From NCBI GenBank assembly GCA_032162705.1, contig JAVRON010000087.1, forward strand, positions 1-64,000: a DNA stretch of 64,000 bases. Reading direction: 5' to 3'. The DNA comes from QHXN01 sp032162705. GTDB lineage: Bacteria; Acidobacteriota; Blastocatellia; Pyrinomonadales; Pyrinomonadaceae. Below the pieces are notes generated by a model. It worked only from the letters and a program-made list of their open reading frames with translations, ran no database searches and was not told where the DNA came from. This document shows, piece by piece, positions 25,186 through 34,607 of this stretch; positions within the stretch are counted from its first letter, which is position 1; every line of letters starts with the position of its first letter. The position numbers were made by a program, and so were the translations under genes.

Positions 25186-28100
25186 ATGCGTTTCTCTGGC
25201 GAAGAGCAAGTGGGGCATGAGGAGTGCCGCCCTGACGATCCGGCGCTGGCGGCGGAGTCGCCACCTTGTGCGGCCCGCCCCAAGGTTGCCTCGCCCTACC
25301 GGCGCAACCACAACGTCTCGGCGCTCTACACCGTCTCGGCGCGGAACGTCAAGAACTTCCGCAGAGCCGTGGGGAAGGAATTCTCCATGTTCAAATACGG
25401 CGACCCGCAGACACGAAGAATCTTCGCGGAGCGGATTGCCGAAGAGGTCTGGCGCGAGGCAGGCCGGGAGATAGCAGCCGACCCGCAGGCGTGGCGCGTC
25501 GTGTGCCCCGCCTACCACGGTGCCCCAACCGCCGCCGCTCTCCTGGCGGAGGAGGTCAGGCACGTCCTCGCGCACGCGCGCGGGGTCGAGCTCGCTGCGG
25601 TGCGACTCCACAGGCGCAATCCCCCTCGCGGCGACTTCGGCGAGCTGCGAAGCCATGGCGCGCGTGAGCGACGCATCAGCGGGAACTTCTTCTACACGGG
25701 AGAGTCGCTCGCCGGGCTCACCCTCATCTTCGTTGACGACGTGCTCGTCTCCGGCGCGCACTACAGGGAGACGCAGCGCGTGCTCGAACGTCACGCGGGC
25801 GTCTCGCCGGCGAGCATCCGCGGCTGCTTTATCGTAGACCTCAAGGCCAAAGGCTTCGCGGGGACGAAGCAGGCGGCCGAAGGCATCCTCAACCACCTTT
25901 GGGTTGGCTCTGGCCGTGCTGAACGTCTCATCGAAGTCCTGCAAAAACCCGGGGTCGGCCTCACGCCGCGCCTCCTCAGAATGTTGGCCGAGTTTCCCTG
26001 GGAGGTGTCCGAGGGGCTGTTCAATCGCCTCGACCATCAGACCGTGCTGAGTCTCCTCCACGCGTGCCGTCTTGAGCTGTTACACACTGACGCAGCGCAC
26101 TCAGACTGGGTCGGGAGACTCGACCGCTACGCGGCCCAGCGACTGAGAGGAGCAAAGGAGGGCGTGTCCCTGCGCGCCCTCTACGAGCTCGACGAGGCGG
26201 GCGTGCTCCGCTTCATCGAAGAGAAGGCCGTGACCCACCCCCTGTTCGCGCGGCCGCTTTCGCGCGGCGAGATGTACTCGCTGCTCAAGTTTGGCGACGG
26301 GCACGCGGTCGAATATTTCGCCGCCTCACTCGCTGGCGAGGTCGCGCCCTTCGTCGAAGGGTCGGGACTCAGCGGTGTGTCTTGGGCGGTCGCCGCGCCG
26401 GGCTACGAGGGAATCACCGGCTCGGCCGGCCTGCTCGCGCGCCGCGTCGGCGAGCTGCTGAACCTACCACTCATCGGAGTCAATCGGAGGGACGTGCCGG
26501 AGGCCACTTACGGTAAGCTCGCCGACGCGCGCGAACGCTACGCATACGTCCGCGCCGGGGAGTACACATTGTCGGGGGGCGACTTCGCCAATGTCATCCT
26601 GATCGAGGACGCGGTGGTCTCTGGGGCCAACCTCAATAGACAGCGGCGGCTGCTCGCCGACGGGGGCGCGGAGGTCTTTCCCTTCGCCGTCATAGACGTG
26701 ACCGCACCCCGCCCCGCGCTCGAAGAGGAACTGAACGGCGCGTCGGCCTGCGGAGGGAGCGGGGAGGTTCTACTCAAACTGCTCGGCGATCCCCGCACGA
26801 AGGTCGTCGCGCGGACGGTCAAGACCCTTCTGGCCCTGCCTGCGGCTCGGCTCGAACTGCTGCTGGCAGAACTGGGCGCGCAGCGGTGCGTGGAACTCTT
26901 CAACGCCGCGAGGCGCGCGGGCATCGACCTGAAGCCGAGTTTCGGCGAAGGCTTCCGCGTCCTCCAGCGCCACGTCAACGGCGAGGCGCGCGCGCGAAAA
27001 GGGTGCGCACTTCCCCCTTATGAATCGATCTTCGTGGTCACGCGCGCCAATGCCGCAGAGATGACCTCTATGGAAGGGCTGGCCTACTCAGGGTTCAAGT
27101 ACGGGGAGCGGAAGAGCATTGACGCGCTAGCCGGAAGGATGGTGTCCATCGTCCGCCAGAGCCTGGGGCATCGGCTGCGAGACCAGCCGCAACGCTTCGT
27201 AGTCGCGGCCACGCATCACTTCCGCATCCCCAACGCCGCAGCGCATCTCGGCGCGGAGGTGGCGCGAAGGCTCGGCTTAGAGTTCGCTGACGTGCGCCGC
27301 CGGCAGATTTTCGAGGGTGAGTTTGGGGCCATCGGCGACGCGAGATTGCGAAGGGCACTCATCGCCGGTAACGCCTACTGTAGCAACCCGGGGCAAGTTG
27401 CGGGGCGCGAAGTAGTCTATATCGACGATGCTTTCGTGTCGGGCGCGCACCTGGCCGAGCACTGCGAGGCGTTTTGGGCGGCGGGGGCGGCAAACGTGCA
27501 TCCCTTCGCCGTCTTCGATGTCGCCGACCCAGACCTAACGCTCGAAAGGACGCTTAACCACGCGCGGGTGAACTCCGACTCTCCGGGAAAACTCCTTGAT
27601 ATCCTCAGAGACCCTAGCGCGCCTGTGCTCACCCGCGCGCTGAAGCTGACCCTCAAGCTGCCACCGGGCAAACTGGAAGAAATGCTCTTGTCGTTACCGA
27701 ACGAACGTGTATTCGATCTCTATGAAGGTGCCTCAGTCGAGGGCTACGACCGGGAGGCTTCAATGTCCTGCGGGTTTGAAATCCTCCGCGCGCGCGCGGA
27801 GGAGCGGCACCGCTGCGCGATGGTGGAGGAGTCGCGCGTATTGACGCGTCGGTACTCCGTCATGATTTTCGACTACGACGAGACGCTGGGGCGAACGCTG
27901 ATGCCGCCTTCCGATGAGATGTTGGACTGCCTTACCTTCTTCCTGGCGCGCGGTACTGAGATCGGGGTGATCAGCCTTCAGCCTCACGGCGAGCGCGGGC
28001 TGCGCGACACGCTAGTCAATCCAATCAGGTCTTTTATCAACGGGCGGGGCTGGGAGACAACGCTCCTAACCAAGCTTCACCTGCTGCCCTCAGAGGGAGT

Positions 28101-28680
28101 CATAGCCTACCGACTCGACGGCCTCGGCAGGATGGACGAAGGCTCCTACTCCTTCAACCTTGGCTTCCGGCCGGGCGAGTGGGAGGCGTTCGAGCGGCTT
28201 GTGTTGGGCGGTCGGCCAGGGGCGTGCGCCCTCAGGGTGTATAGGCGCGGTAGCTATATCTCTCTGCATTACGACTGCAAAGAGTCGATGCGCGCCGCGC
28301 AAGAGGAGCTGAAAGACGCTTTGGCGAACTTCCGGCCATGCGTAGAGATCAGGCGTAAAATAGCATCTGACCCGCGAAAGCACGTCCTCCATGTGCGACT
28401 CAGTGGGGTAACGAAGGCGCTCGGGCGAGACTACATGGTCAGGTCCTTGCGCGAAGCCGCATTACGCTCGGGCAGGCTCATTCCCCGGCACGACATCCTG
28501 GTCGTGGGCGACAAGATGGGCGTGAGCGAAGGTGAGGATGATGACTCCGCAATGTTTGTGTATGGCGGAGTCAACTTCTCGGTCGGGGTCGAGGCAAGGC
28601 CCGGTGCCTACACAGGCTTTCTCAATATGAGGGAGGCAGGAACTCTAGCGCTGTTGATGAGACTTAGGGCGTCCTACTGA
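25186..28680 (+). CDS. Triple phosphoribosyltransferase-HAD fusion protein of the Ter island
   Basis: An 1164-aa protein. Three repeats each end in a PRTase-like PRPP loop: LIFVDDVLVSGAH (D184-D185), VILIEDAVVSGAN (E474-D475) and VVYIDDAFVSGAH (D747-D748). Each is preceded by a MFKYG/LLKFGD/GFKYGE block and followed by helical LLxLLxxP text. The C-terminal 270 residues are a HAD phosphatase: D896-Y-D898-E-T (motif I), VISLQ (motif II) and VVGDKMGVSEGEDDDS (D1109, motif IV). Published Ter systems encode separate PRTases and HAD enzymes proposed to make a nucleoside-like metabolite; here they are one chain. A GGAGG site precedes the ATG. The substrate is unknown. Confidence 0.8.
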   Translation: MRFSGEEQVGHEECRPDDPALAAESPPCAARPKVASPYRRNHNVSALYTVSARNVKNFRRAVGKEFSMFKYGDPQTRRIFAERIAEEVWREAGREIAADPQAWRVVCPAYHGAPTAAALLAEEVRHVLAHARGVELAAVRLHRRNPPRGDFGELRSHGARERRISGNFFYTGESLAGLTLIFVDDVLVSGAHYRETQRVLERHAGVSPASIRGCFIVDLKAKGFAGTKQAAEGILNHLWVGSGRAERLIEVLQKPGVGLTPRLLRMLAEFPWEVSEGLFNRLDHQTVLSLLHACRLELLHTDAAHSDWVGRLDRYAAQRLRGAKEGVSLRALYELDEAGVLRFIEEKAVTHPLFARPLSRGEMYSLLKFGDGHAVEYFAASLAGEVAPFVEGSGLSGVSWAVAAPGYEGITGSAGLLARRVGELLNLPLIGVNRRDVPEATYGKLADARERYAYVRAGEYTLSGGDFANVILIEDAVVSGANLNRQRRLLADGGAEVFPFAVIDVTAPRPALEEELNGASACGGSGEVLLKLLGDPRTKVVARTVKTLLALPAARLELLLAELGAQRCVELFNAARRAGIDLKPSFGEGFRVLQRHVNGEARARKGCALPPYESIFVVTRANAAEMTSMEGLAYSGFKYGERKSIDALAGRMVSIVRQSLGHRLRDQPQRFVVAATHHFRIPNAAAHLGAEVARRLGLEFADVRRRQIFEGEFGAIGDARLRRALIAGNAYCSNPGQVAGREVVYIDDAFVSGAHLAEHCEAFWAAGAANVHPFAVFDVADPDLTLERTLNHARVNSDSPGKLLDILRDPSAPVLTRALKLTLKLPPGKLEEMLLSLPNERVFDLYEGASVEGYDREASMSCGFEILRARAEERHRCAMVEESRVLTRRYSVMIFDYDETLGRTLMPPSDEMLDCLTFFLARGTEIGVISLQPHGERGLRDTLVNPIRSFINGRGWETTLLTKLHLLPSEGVIAYRLDGLGRMDEGSYSFNLGFRPGEWEAFERLVLGGRPGACALRVYRRGSYISLHYDCKESMRAAQEELKDALANFRPCVEIRRKIASDPRKHVLHVRLSGVTKALGRDYMVRSLREAALRSGRLIPRHDILVVGDKMGVSEGEDDDSAMFVYGGVNFSVGVEARPGAYTGFLNMREAGTLALLMRLRASY

Positions 28681-28762
28681 CGCCCGTGCCTCACGTATCG
28701 AAACTCTTAACTTAAGGACTTTGTTTCGGGCGGACAAAGGCAACCGTCATTCCGAGTAGCAT

Positions 28763-29929
28763 ATGTTAAAATTCAAACGTATGCTGCTCGAATCAATTGA
28801 AGCTCACAATTTTAGGAATTTGAGCGGCGAAGTCTTCTGGGGCAAAGGTCTCAACATCATCCTCGGCGAGAACGGGCAGGGGAAAACAAACTGGCTCGAA
28901 GCTATCTACCTCCTGGCTACTACCAAATCCTTCCGCACACAGAGACCGCAAGAGGCGATTCGTTTCGGAGAAAATCTATCCGTAGTACGTGGGCGCGTGG
29001 CGCGAACCCGTGATGTTCATAGAGACCTACAGATAACCCTCCAGGGCGGTTCAAAGACACTCTCATTGAACGGAAAACGTGAGACGGTCGCGAGTTACCT
29101 GAGCCAGTTACACGTCGTACCCTTCACGGCCGACGAACTCGAAGTGGTGCGCGGCGGGCCTGAGTCCCGGCGAAGGTTCCTCGACCGCGGCGTACTCTCT
29201 CTTCATCACAGTTATGTCCAGACGCTTGCAGACTATCAGCGGGTCGTCAAGCAGAAAAACCGGCTGCTTCAAGACATCTCTGACTCGGAGATGAATATCG
29301 ATAACGCGCGCGCGATGATCGAACCCTGGAACGAACAGATCATCCTTCTGGGGGCGACAATCCATCGCGCACGCTCCGACTATGTCGAACGCCTCGGAAA
29401 GAGTCTCCAACAACGCCTGTTCGAGCGTGAAGAGATCACGATTCGCTACGTGTCTGCCCTTGAGGGGAAGGGAAATCTGGAAGACTACGAGTCGCTGATA
29501 AGCGAGCGTCTACAGCTTCGCCTGACAGCGGAAATTGCTTCGGGATACGCCCTCATCGGCCCCCACCGGGATGACCTGAAAATCCTCTTCGACGGGCGCG
29601 ATATACGCACTTATGGGAGTTCCGGACAACAGCGTAGCGCATTGATTCTACTTGATTTAGCAGCAATTTCAGTGTATTATTTATGGCATAATGAGTATCC
29701 GCTTTTCCTGATGGATGATGTGGATGCGGAACTGGATAAAAGGCGAATCGGTCATTTGCTGGAATACCTTGAAGGGCGCACGCAGACATTCATTACCACC
29801 TCCAAAAATGACCTCATTAAAGAGTTTGCCGCAAACGCAAAACTGTTTGATGTAAGAAGTGGTGTGGCTTTTGATACTGCGGGGGGCGAGTTGGAAAGAA
29901 CAATCGCTACGTCTACCGAAGGCATCTAA
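28763..29929 (+). CDS. recF: DNA replication/repair protein RecF
   Basis: A 388-aa SMC-like ATPase that loads RecA at gaps through RecFOR. It has the N-terminal LESIEAHNFRNL, Walker A LGENGQGKTNWLEAIYLL, the signature SSGQQRSALILLDLAA and Walker B LFLMDDVDAELD, all RecF-specific. ATG 28763 gives MLKFKRMLLES; ATG 28781 (MLLESIEA) matches more family members and is an alternative. recF-gyrB follows the ancestral dnaA-dnaN-recF-gyrB order, except that dnaN is now far away. The 82-bp gap upstream must now supply its own promoter. Confidence 0.96.
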   Translation: MLKFKRMLLESIEAHNFRNLSGEVFWGKGLNIILGENGQGKTNWLEAIYLLATTKSFRTQRPQEAIRFGENLSVVRGRVARTRDVHRDLQITLQGGSKTLSLNGKRETVASYLSQLHVVPFTADELEVVRGGPESRRRFLDRGVLSLHHSYVQTLADYQRVVKQKNRLLQDISDSEMNIDNARAMIEPWNEQIILLGATIHRARSDYVERLGKSLQQRLFEREEITIRYVSALEGKGNLEDYESLISERLQLRLTAEIASGYALIGPHRDDLKILFDGRDIRTYGSSGQQRSALILLDLAAISVYYLWHNEYPLFLMDDVDAELDKRRIGHLLEYLEGRTQTFITTSKNDLIKEFAANAKLFDVRSGVAFDTAGGELERTIATSTEGI

Positions 29930-29968
29930 ACTTCATCATCCGCCTGTTTTCCTGAGTTGGGGATTGGC

Positions 29969-32443
29969 ATGGACAATATGAACGAAGAGGAGATCACTTT
30001 GCCGACAGCAACTTTATCAAAGAAGAAAAACGATTCTTATACCGCAACTTCGATCACGGTTTTGGAGGGACGCGAAGCCGTCCGTAAGCGCCCGGCCATG
30101 TACATTGGTTCGACCGGCGACATGGGGTTGCACCACCTTGTCTACGAAGTAGTTGATAACTCTGTGGACGAAGCCCTGGCCGGCTTCTGCGATACGGTCG
30201 AAGTTTTCATCCACCTGGATAACTCAATCACCGTCATAGACAACGGTCGAGGTATTCCCGTGGATTATCACAAGCAGGAGAGGAAGTCTGCCGCTGAAGT
30301 GGTGATGACCAAACTTCACGCGGGTGGAAAGTTCGATTCAAACGCCTACAAGGTGTCGGGAGGACTGCATGGAGTAGGCGTCTCTTGCGTAAATTTCCTC
30401 TCAGAGTGGCTTCGTCTGGAAATCTGGAGGGATGGGGCGACTTACGAGCAAGAGTACGCTAGAGGGATTGCTGCGACCAAACTTGAGATGACGGGTAAGA
30501 CCCGCCGCCGCGGTACGAAGATCACTTTCATGCCGGATGCCGAGATTTTTGATGTTAGTGAGTTCAGCTTCGATAAGTTATCGGAGCGTCTGCGTGAAAA
30601 GGCCTTTTTGAACAAAGGTATTCGCATCACGATCAAGGATGAGCGGATAGAACCAGAGCGTTCGCACGAGTTTTATTATCGTGGGGGAATTGCAGAATTC
30701 GTCAAGCACCTCAATAAGAACAAATCAGTTCTTCACGATAAGCCTGTATACTTTGAAAAATCGAGCGACGCACTCTCAGTTGACGTTGCTATCCAGTATA
30801 ACGACGGGTATGACGAGAAGGTCTACTCCTTCGCTAACAACATAAATACCGTGGATGGCGGCAGCCATCTCTCTGGTTTTCGTTCGGCGCTGACGCGTAC
30901 CATTAACGCGTATGCACAATCTTCCGGACTGGCTAAAAACTTCAAAAGCTCTCTGTCCGGCGACGACGTACGCGAAGGTTTGGTCGCGGTAATTTCAGTA
31001 AAGCTGCCACAGCCCCAGTTTGAAGGGCAGACTAAGGGCAAGCTCAATTCAGACGTAAAAGGCGCGGTTGAATCATTCCTCAACGAACGGCTTACAGAAT
31101 ATTTCGAACAAAATCCGACGGTCGCCAAAAAAATAGTTGGGAAAGCAATTGATGCTGCTCGTGGGCGTGAAGCAGCGCGTAAAGCTCGCGAGATTGTCCG
31201 CAAGGGAGCAATGGGCTCAACAATGCTACCGGGTAAACTCGCGGACTGTCAGGAAAGAGACCCGGCACAATGTGAACTTTACATTGTAGAAGGTGATTCG
31301 GCTGGCGGAAGTGCGAAGCAGGGACGAGATAGAAGATTTCAGGCAGTTTTGCCGTTAAAAGGTAAAATCTTGAACGTCGAAAAGGCTCGCTTTGATAAAA
31401 TGCTTAGTCATAGCGAGATAAAGTCGTTGATTACTGCGCTTGGAACAGGCATTGGTAAAGATGATTTCGACGTAAATAGGCTTCGCTACCATAAGGTCAT
31501 TTTTATGACTGATGCCGATGTGGATGGCTCACATATCCGCACATTGCTTCTTACTTTCTTTTATCGGCAGATGCCTGAGTTGATTGAGTCGGGGCATGTG
31601 TTTATAGCTCAGCCCCCATTGTTTAAGGTAAAACGTGGTAAGCGTGAAGAGTATATAAAGGATGAGAGATCAATAGTTCGCTATCTCATGCGCCAAGCGA
31701 CAAGTGATATGAAGGTTACTTCTGAAGAGACGGAAGGGGTTATTGAGGGTCGTGAGCTTGCGCGCGCCCTTGAGCAGATGGTCGAGTTAAATCGGTATCG
31801 TGAAAAGCTTATAAGAAGGCTCGGCAATGACGAACGATTGCTACATCTGCTCTTGGAATCTTTTGGAGGGCGTGAAGGGGTATTGCGTAAAGAGGATACG
31901 ACACTTAGAGGAATCTTTCAGGATAATGATGGAGAGCAAATAGCGTGCGTTGAAGAATCGTTGTCCAAGGCTGGCTACAAGACCGAACTTGCTCCGGATG
32001 AAGAGCATGGACTGTGGGAGATTGAGACAATCGCAGCCGGAGGTTCAAAAGTTAAAATCGACTGGGATTTGGCAAGTCACGTCGAATTCCAGAAGGCCGT
32101 GGAGATATACAAGACGCTTGAAAAATGTCTGACCGCACCCTTTATTCTGGGAGAGAATGGTTCTAAAGAAGCAATTGGTTCCCGAGAGGAGCTTCTGGAG
32201 CGTGTACTTACAACCGCGAAGAAGGATTTAACAATCCAGCGTTATAAGGGGCTTGGTGAGATGAACCCAGAACAGCTCTGGGAAACTACGATGAACCCGG
32301 AAAAGCGTACACTGCTTCAGGTCAAAATAGATGACGCGGTGGAAACTGATCAGATTTTTACAATTCTGATGGGAGATGCGGTCGAGCCACGACGTAAGTT
32401 TATTGAAGACAATGCGTTGGATGTGAAGAACTTGGACGTTTAG
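29969..32443 (+). CDS. gyrB: DNA gyrase subunit B
   Basis: An 824-aa ATPase subunit of gyrase (from ATG 29969; an in-frame TTG at 29957 is open but less likely). The GHKL domain shows VLEGREAVRKRPAMYIGS, VDNSVDEALAGF, DNGRGIPVD and GGLHGVGVSCVNFLS. The TOPRIM domain has YIVEGDSAGGSAKQGRD, LPLKGKILNVEKAR and MTDADVDGSHIRTLLL. The C-terminal RYKGLGEMNPEQLWETTMNP is the GyrB signature. Slightly above 800 aa, it carries the usual insert within the TOPRIM-C region. It lies 39 bp after recF and is followed by a strong terminator. Confidence 0.98.
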   Translation: MDNMNEEEITLPTATLSKKKNDSYTATSITVLEGREAVRKRPAMYIGSTGDMGLHHLVYEVVDNSVDEALAGFCDTVEVFIHLDNSITVIDNGRGIPVDYHKQERKSAAEVVMTKLHAGGKFDSNAYKVSGGLHGVGVSCVNFLSEWLRLEIWRDGATYEQEYARGIAATKLEMTGKTRRRGTKITFMPDAEIFDVSEFSFDKLSERLREKAFLNKGIRITIKDERIEPERSHEFYYRGGIAEFVKHLNKNKSVLHDKPVYFEKSSDALSVDVAIQYNDGYDEKVYSFANNINTVDGGSHLSGFRSALTRTINAYAQSSGLAKNFKSSLSGDDVREGLVAVISVKLPQPQFEGQTKGKLNSDVKGAVESFLNERLTEYFEQNPTVAKKIVGKAIDAARGREAARKAREIVRKGAMGSTMLPGKLADCQERDPAQCELYIVEGDSAGGSAKQGRDRRFQAVLPLKGKILNVEKARFDKMLSHSEIKSLITALGTGIGKDDFDVNRLRYHKVIFMTDADVDGSHIRTLLLTFFYRQMPELIESGHVFIAQPPLFKVKRGKREEYIKDERSIVRYLMRQATSDMKVTSEETEGVIEGRELARALEQMVELNRYREKLIRRLGNDERLLHLLLESFGGREGVLRKEDTTLRGIFQDNDGEQIACVEESLSKAGYKTELAPDEEHGLWEIETIAAGGSKVKIDWDLASHVEFQKAVEIYKTLEKCLTAPFILGENGSKEAIGSREELLERVLTTAKKDLTIQRYKGLGEMNPEQLWETTMNPEKRTLLQVKIDDAVETDQIFTILMGDAVEPRRKFIEDNALDVKNLDV

Positions 32444-32530
32444 TTTAACTACACAGGGAAGCTTGTGTGAAGCTATTTGACACACTCCTCCCGTTTGTGT
32501 AGAATCAAGACCCTTTCCTCCTGTGGATAT

Positions 32531-32569
32531 TACCGCTGCATACATCTCGCGTATGCAGCGGTATTTTTT
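32531..32569 (+). terminator. Intrinsic terminator after gyrB
   Basis: A perfect 13-bp stem (32531-32543 with 32551-32563), a 7-nt loop and T6 (32564-32569). It ends recF-gyrB transcription. The rest of 32444-32645 has no supported gene. Confidence 0.9.
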
Positions 32570-32645
32570 GCTTCGACAACACACTCCTCTTTACCGGAAG
32601 CGATAACAAACACAATGCTTCGCTTAAAGAGTAAGTCCGTTTGAC

Positions 32646-32891
32646 TCACTTATCTTCTTTAGACAGAGCCGAATCTACCTGATCATCCAAGTCTATGCGG
32701 CGCGGCTTTGTAACTCCCAGCTCGTTATAGCGACCACCCGGCGCGAATTGACCGGATTCGCCGATGTCGAGTGAGCGCTCATCATTAACGGGGTTAACAT
32801 CCTCAACGGGGTTAGGAGTTGAGTCGGGTTTAAGTTCAGGGTCGGCGTTCTTCTCCGCGAGGGAGCTTTTCGTCTCGTTCAAATCTGACAT
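32646..32891 (-). CDS. Small acidic hypothetical protein
   Basis: An 81-aa acidic, Asp/Asn/Pro-rich protein (MSDLNETKSSLAEKNADPEL...) with no recognised domain and probably disordered. It looks real: its ATG overlaps the AMMECR1 stop (TAATG) and a GAGGAGG ribosome-binding site lies in the 3' end of that gene. Function unknown. Confidence 0.65.
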   Translation of the reverse strand: MSDLNETKSSLAEKNADPELKPDSTPNPVEDVNPVNDERSLDIGESGQFAPGGRYNELGVTKPRRIDLDDQVDSALSKEDK

Positions 32892-33541
32892 TATCTTCCT
32901 CCTCTTTCAGAATTAAGGGTCATGCCCCACTCGCCAAAGCGATGGGTGCGAAAGCGGTATAGCCTTAACGGCTCGTCGGGTTTAATGCCGGCTTTCATTG
33001 CGGCGATGTGGACTTGGTGTCTGGCTGTTTTGATGCTTTCGATGTTCGGTAGAAGCAGCCCGCGGCGCAAGCCTGTGTGGTCTACTACTACCACGCCAAA
33101 TATCGAGGGGTCTAAATCCTCGAATCGAGCTGGCTCCAAACTTCCAAGAACGTCAACGGAGTATCGCAAAGACGAGAGTTCTTTAGCCGAGAGAGGTTGG
33201 AAGCGAGGGTCGCGTGTAGCTGCTTTTATGGCGTTGGATATGACCTCTTCGGCCAGAGTGCTTTTCTCAGGATCAACCGTGCCGATGCAGCCTCTGAGTT
33301 CTCCACCGAGTGTCTTAATGCTAACAAAGCATGCCGATGGTTGGTTCAGTAGCGATGTTTGGGAAGAGAGCATGGGTTCGGCAATTCGCCGCTCTAAGAC
33401 GTAGATTTCGACAGCGTTTCGTGCCAGCGCTGGTATCTGTTTCTCGTCAGAAAGCAGGTCGGAAGCTTGAGCCTCCACGCAGTCAGAGCGGCGTGGCTCA
33501 ACCGGGCTGATGTTTTCGATCTCTTTGGTTTTTAGAGTCAT
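32891..33541 (-). CDS. amrA: AmmeMemoRadiSam system protein A (AMMECR1 domain)
   Basis: A 216-aa AMMECR1-domain protein. Diagnostic text is CFVSIKTLGGELRGCIGTVDPE (quoted in part: GGELRGCIGT), SLAEEVISNAIKAATRDPRF and DLDPSIFGVVVVDHTGLRRGLLLP. The family co-occurs with Memo and a radical SAM protein in many bacteria; the biochemical role is unresolved. The Memo-domain partner lies immediately upstream with a 3-bp gap, so the pair is co-translated. The radical SAM partner is not in this window. Confidence 0.92.
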   Translation of the reverse strand: MTLKTKEIENISPVEPRRSDCVEAQASDLLSDEKQIPALARNAVEIYVLERRIAEPMLSSQTSLLNQPSACFVSIKTLGGELRGCIGTVDPEKSTLAEEVISNAIKAATRDPRFQPLSAKELSSLRYSVDVLGSLEPARFEDLDPSIFGVVVVDHTGLRRGLLLPNIESIKTARHQVHIAAMKAGIKPDEPLRLYRFRTHRFGEWGMTLNSERGGR

Positions 33542-33544
33542 TGG

Positions 33545-34357
33545 TTAATTTAAGCTTGAGCGTGATAGTTGTGCCACGAGATAACCGACGCCGAAGGGTG
33601 CTTCATAATGTATAACTTCGCATTCTGGAGTGCTTTCGGCGGAGACACCCAGAGCGACGAGCATTGAGCGGTAGCCGCACTCGCCCGCAAGCCGCCGCAA
33701 GCTCCGATTGATGTGAAAAATGCGTCCGGGCGTATTCAAGCGGAGTGCTTCGACAACCTGTTCGTCAAAGCGATGCGCTTCGGGGTGGAAGCCTGCGGGC
33801 GCTCCGGGGATGAGGCGATGACTCAAGTCTCCGCTGGCGACGAAGGCGACGGGCCGTTTGATCTTTTCAATTGCACGCCTGATACATCTTCCGAAATGTA
33901 CGTGATCGTCGTTGGAAAGAAAGCTGTACCCGAGCGCGACGACGCTGCCGCCCCAGCCGCCGCGCAGGAGAAAGTAGAGAGGTACGGCTGTGCCGTGATC
34001 GAGGTCGCGTGACTTCAGTTGAATGACGCGGTACTGTTCGTCGGAAGCGGCTTGCTGGATGGCATTGAGAAGTTCAACGTCGAGCGGAACTTCCACGATT
34101 GTTTGCGGGGCGCGGAAGTTGGCAAAATCTCCGCGCAGACGTGTCCCGCCGTAAGCAACGAAGGAGCTTTCCTCAAGCGGGGCGTGCGGCGAGATAAGTA
34201 CGACCGTCTCCGCGCCGCATGATTTAATGCGCCCTGCAAAGTCTCGCATAGCTTCGATGGAGGCGCGCACCTCTTCGGCCTGCGCACCGCCGACTTCGGG
34301 AACCATCACCGGCGGGTGCGGGGCGATGCCGACAAACACGAGAGGACTGCTATTCAT
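33545..34357 (-). CDS. amrB: AmmeMemoRadiSam system protein B (Memo domain)
   Basis: A 270-aa Memo/LigB-like protein from ATG 34357; a longer frame to 34396 is open but its extra residues (LKTFCPRSTTRI) are not family-like. It has VGIAPHPPVMVPEVGG, VVLISPHAPLEESSFVAYGG, RDLDHGTAVPLYFLL and FVASGDLSHRL, giving the metal-site His residues of the LigB-like fold. It forms an operon with the AMMECR1 gene and the small acidic gene. Confidence 0.9.
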   Translation of the reverse strand: MNSSPLVFVGIAPHPPVMVPEVGGAQAEEVRASIEAMRDFAGRIKSCGAETVVLISPHAPLEESSFVAYGGTRLRGDFANFRAPQTIVEVPLDVELLNAIQQAASDEQYRVIQLKSRDLDHGTAVPLYFLLRGGWGGSVVALGYSFLSNDDHVHFGRCIRRAIEKIKRPVAFVASGDLSHRLIPGAPAGFHPEAHRFDEQVVEALRLNTPGRIFHINRSLRRLAGECGYRSMLVALGVSAESTPECEVIHYEAPFGVGYLVAQLSRSSLN

Positions 34358-34607
34358 AATCCTCGTTGTTGACCGGGGGCAAAAGGTCTTCAGCAACAGA
34401 GCGAAAACCGAATGGGTTTTTCGGCGTCAAAAACATCGCGGGGGAAAGCGTCAAGACTTGTAGGGGTTGGCCGAGATTCTAACACAACCGAAGATTTCTC
34501 CGGCAAGAGTCCGGGTGGCTGCGGCCTGATAAAATGAAGTGTGGCGAATGAAGTGTGACGAGTGCGTATATGTTTACGACGAGTCCATAATATGTTTAAG
34601 GAGAGAC

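Noticed and set aside
25168..26061. Minus-strand frame over the start of the PRTase-HAD gene
   Set aside because: The plus-strand gene has ribosome-binding site, repeats and motifs; this one has none.
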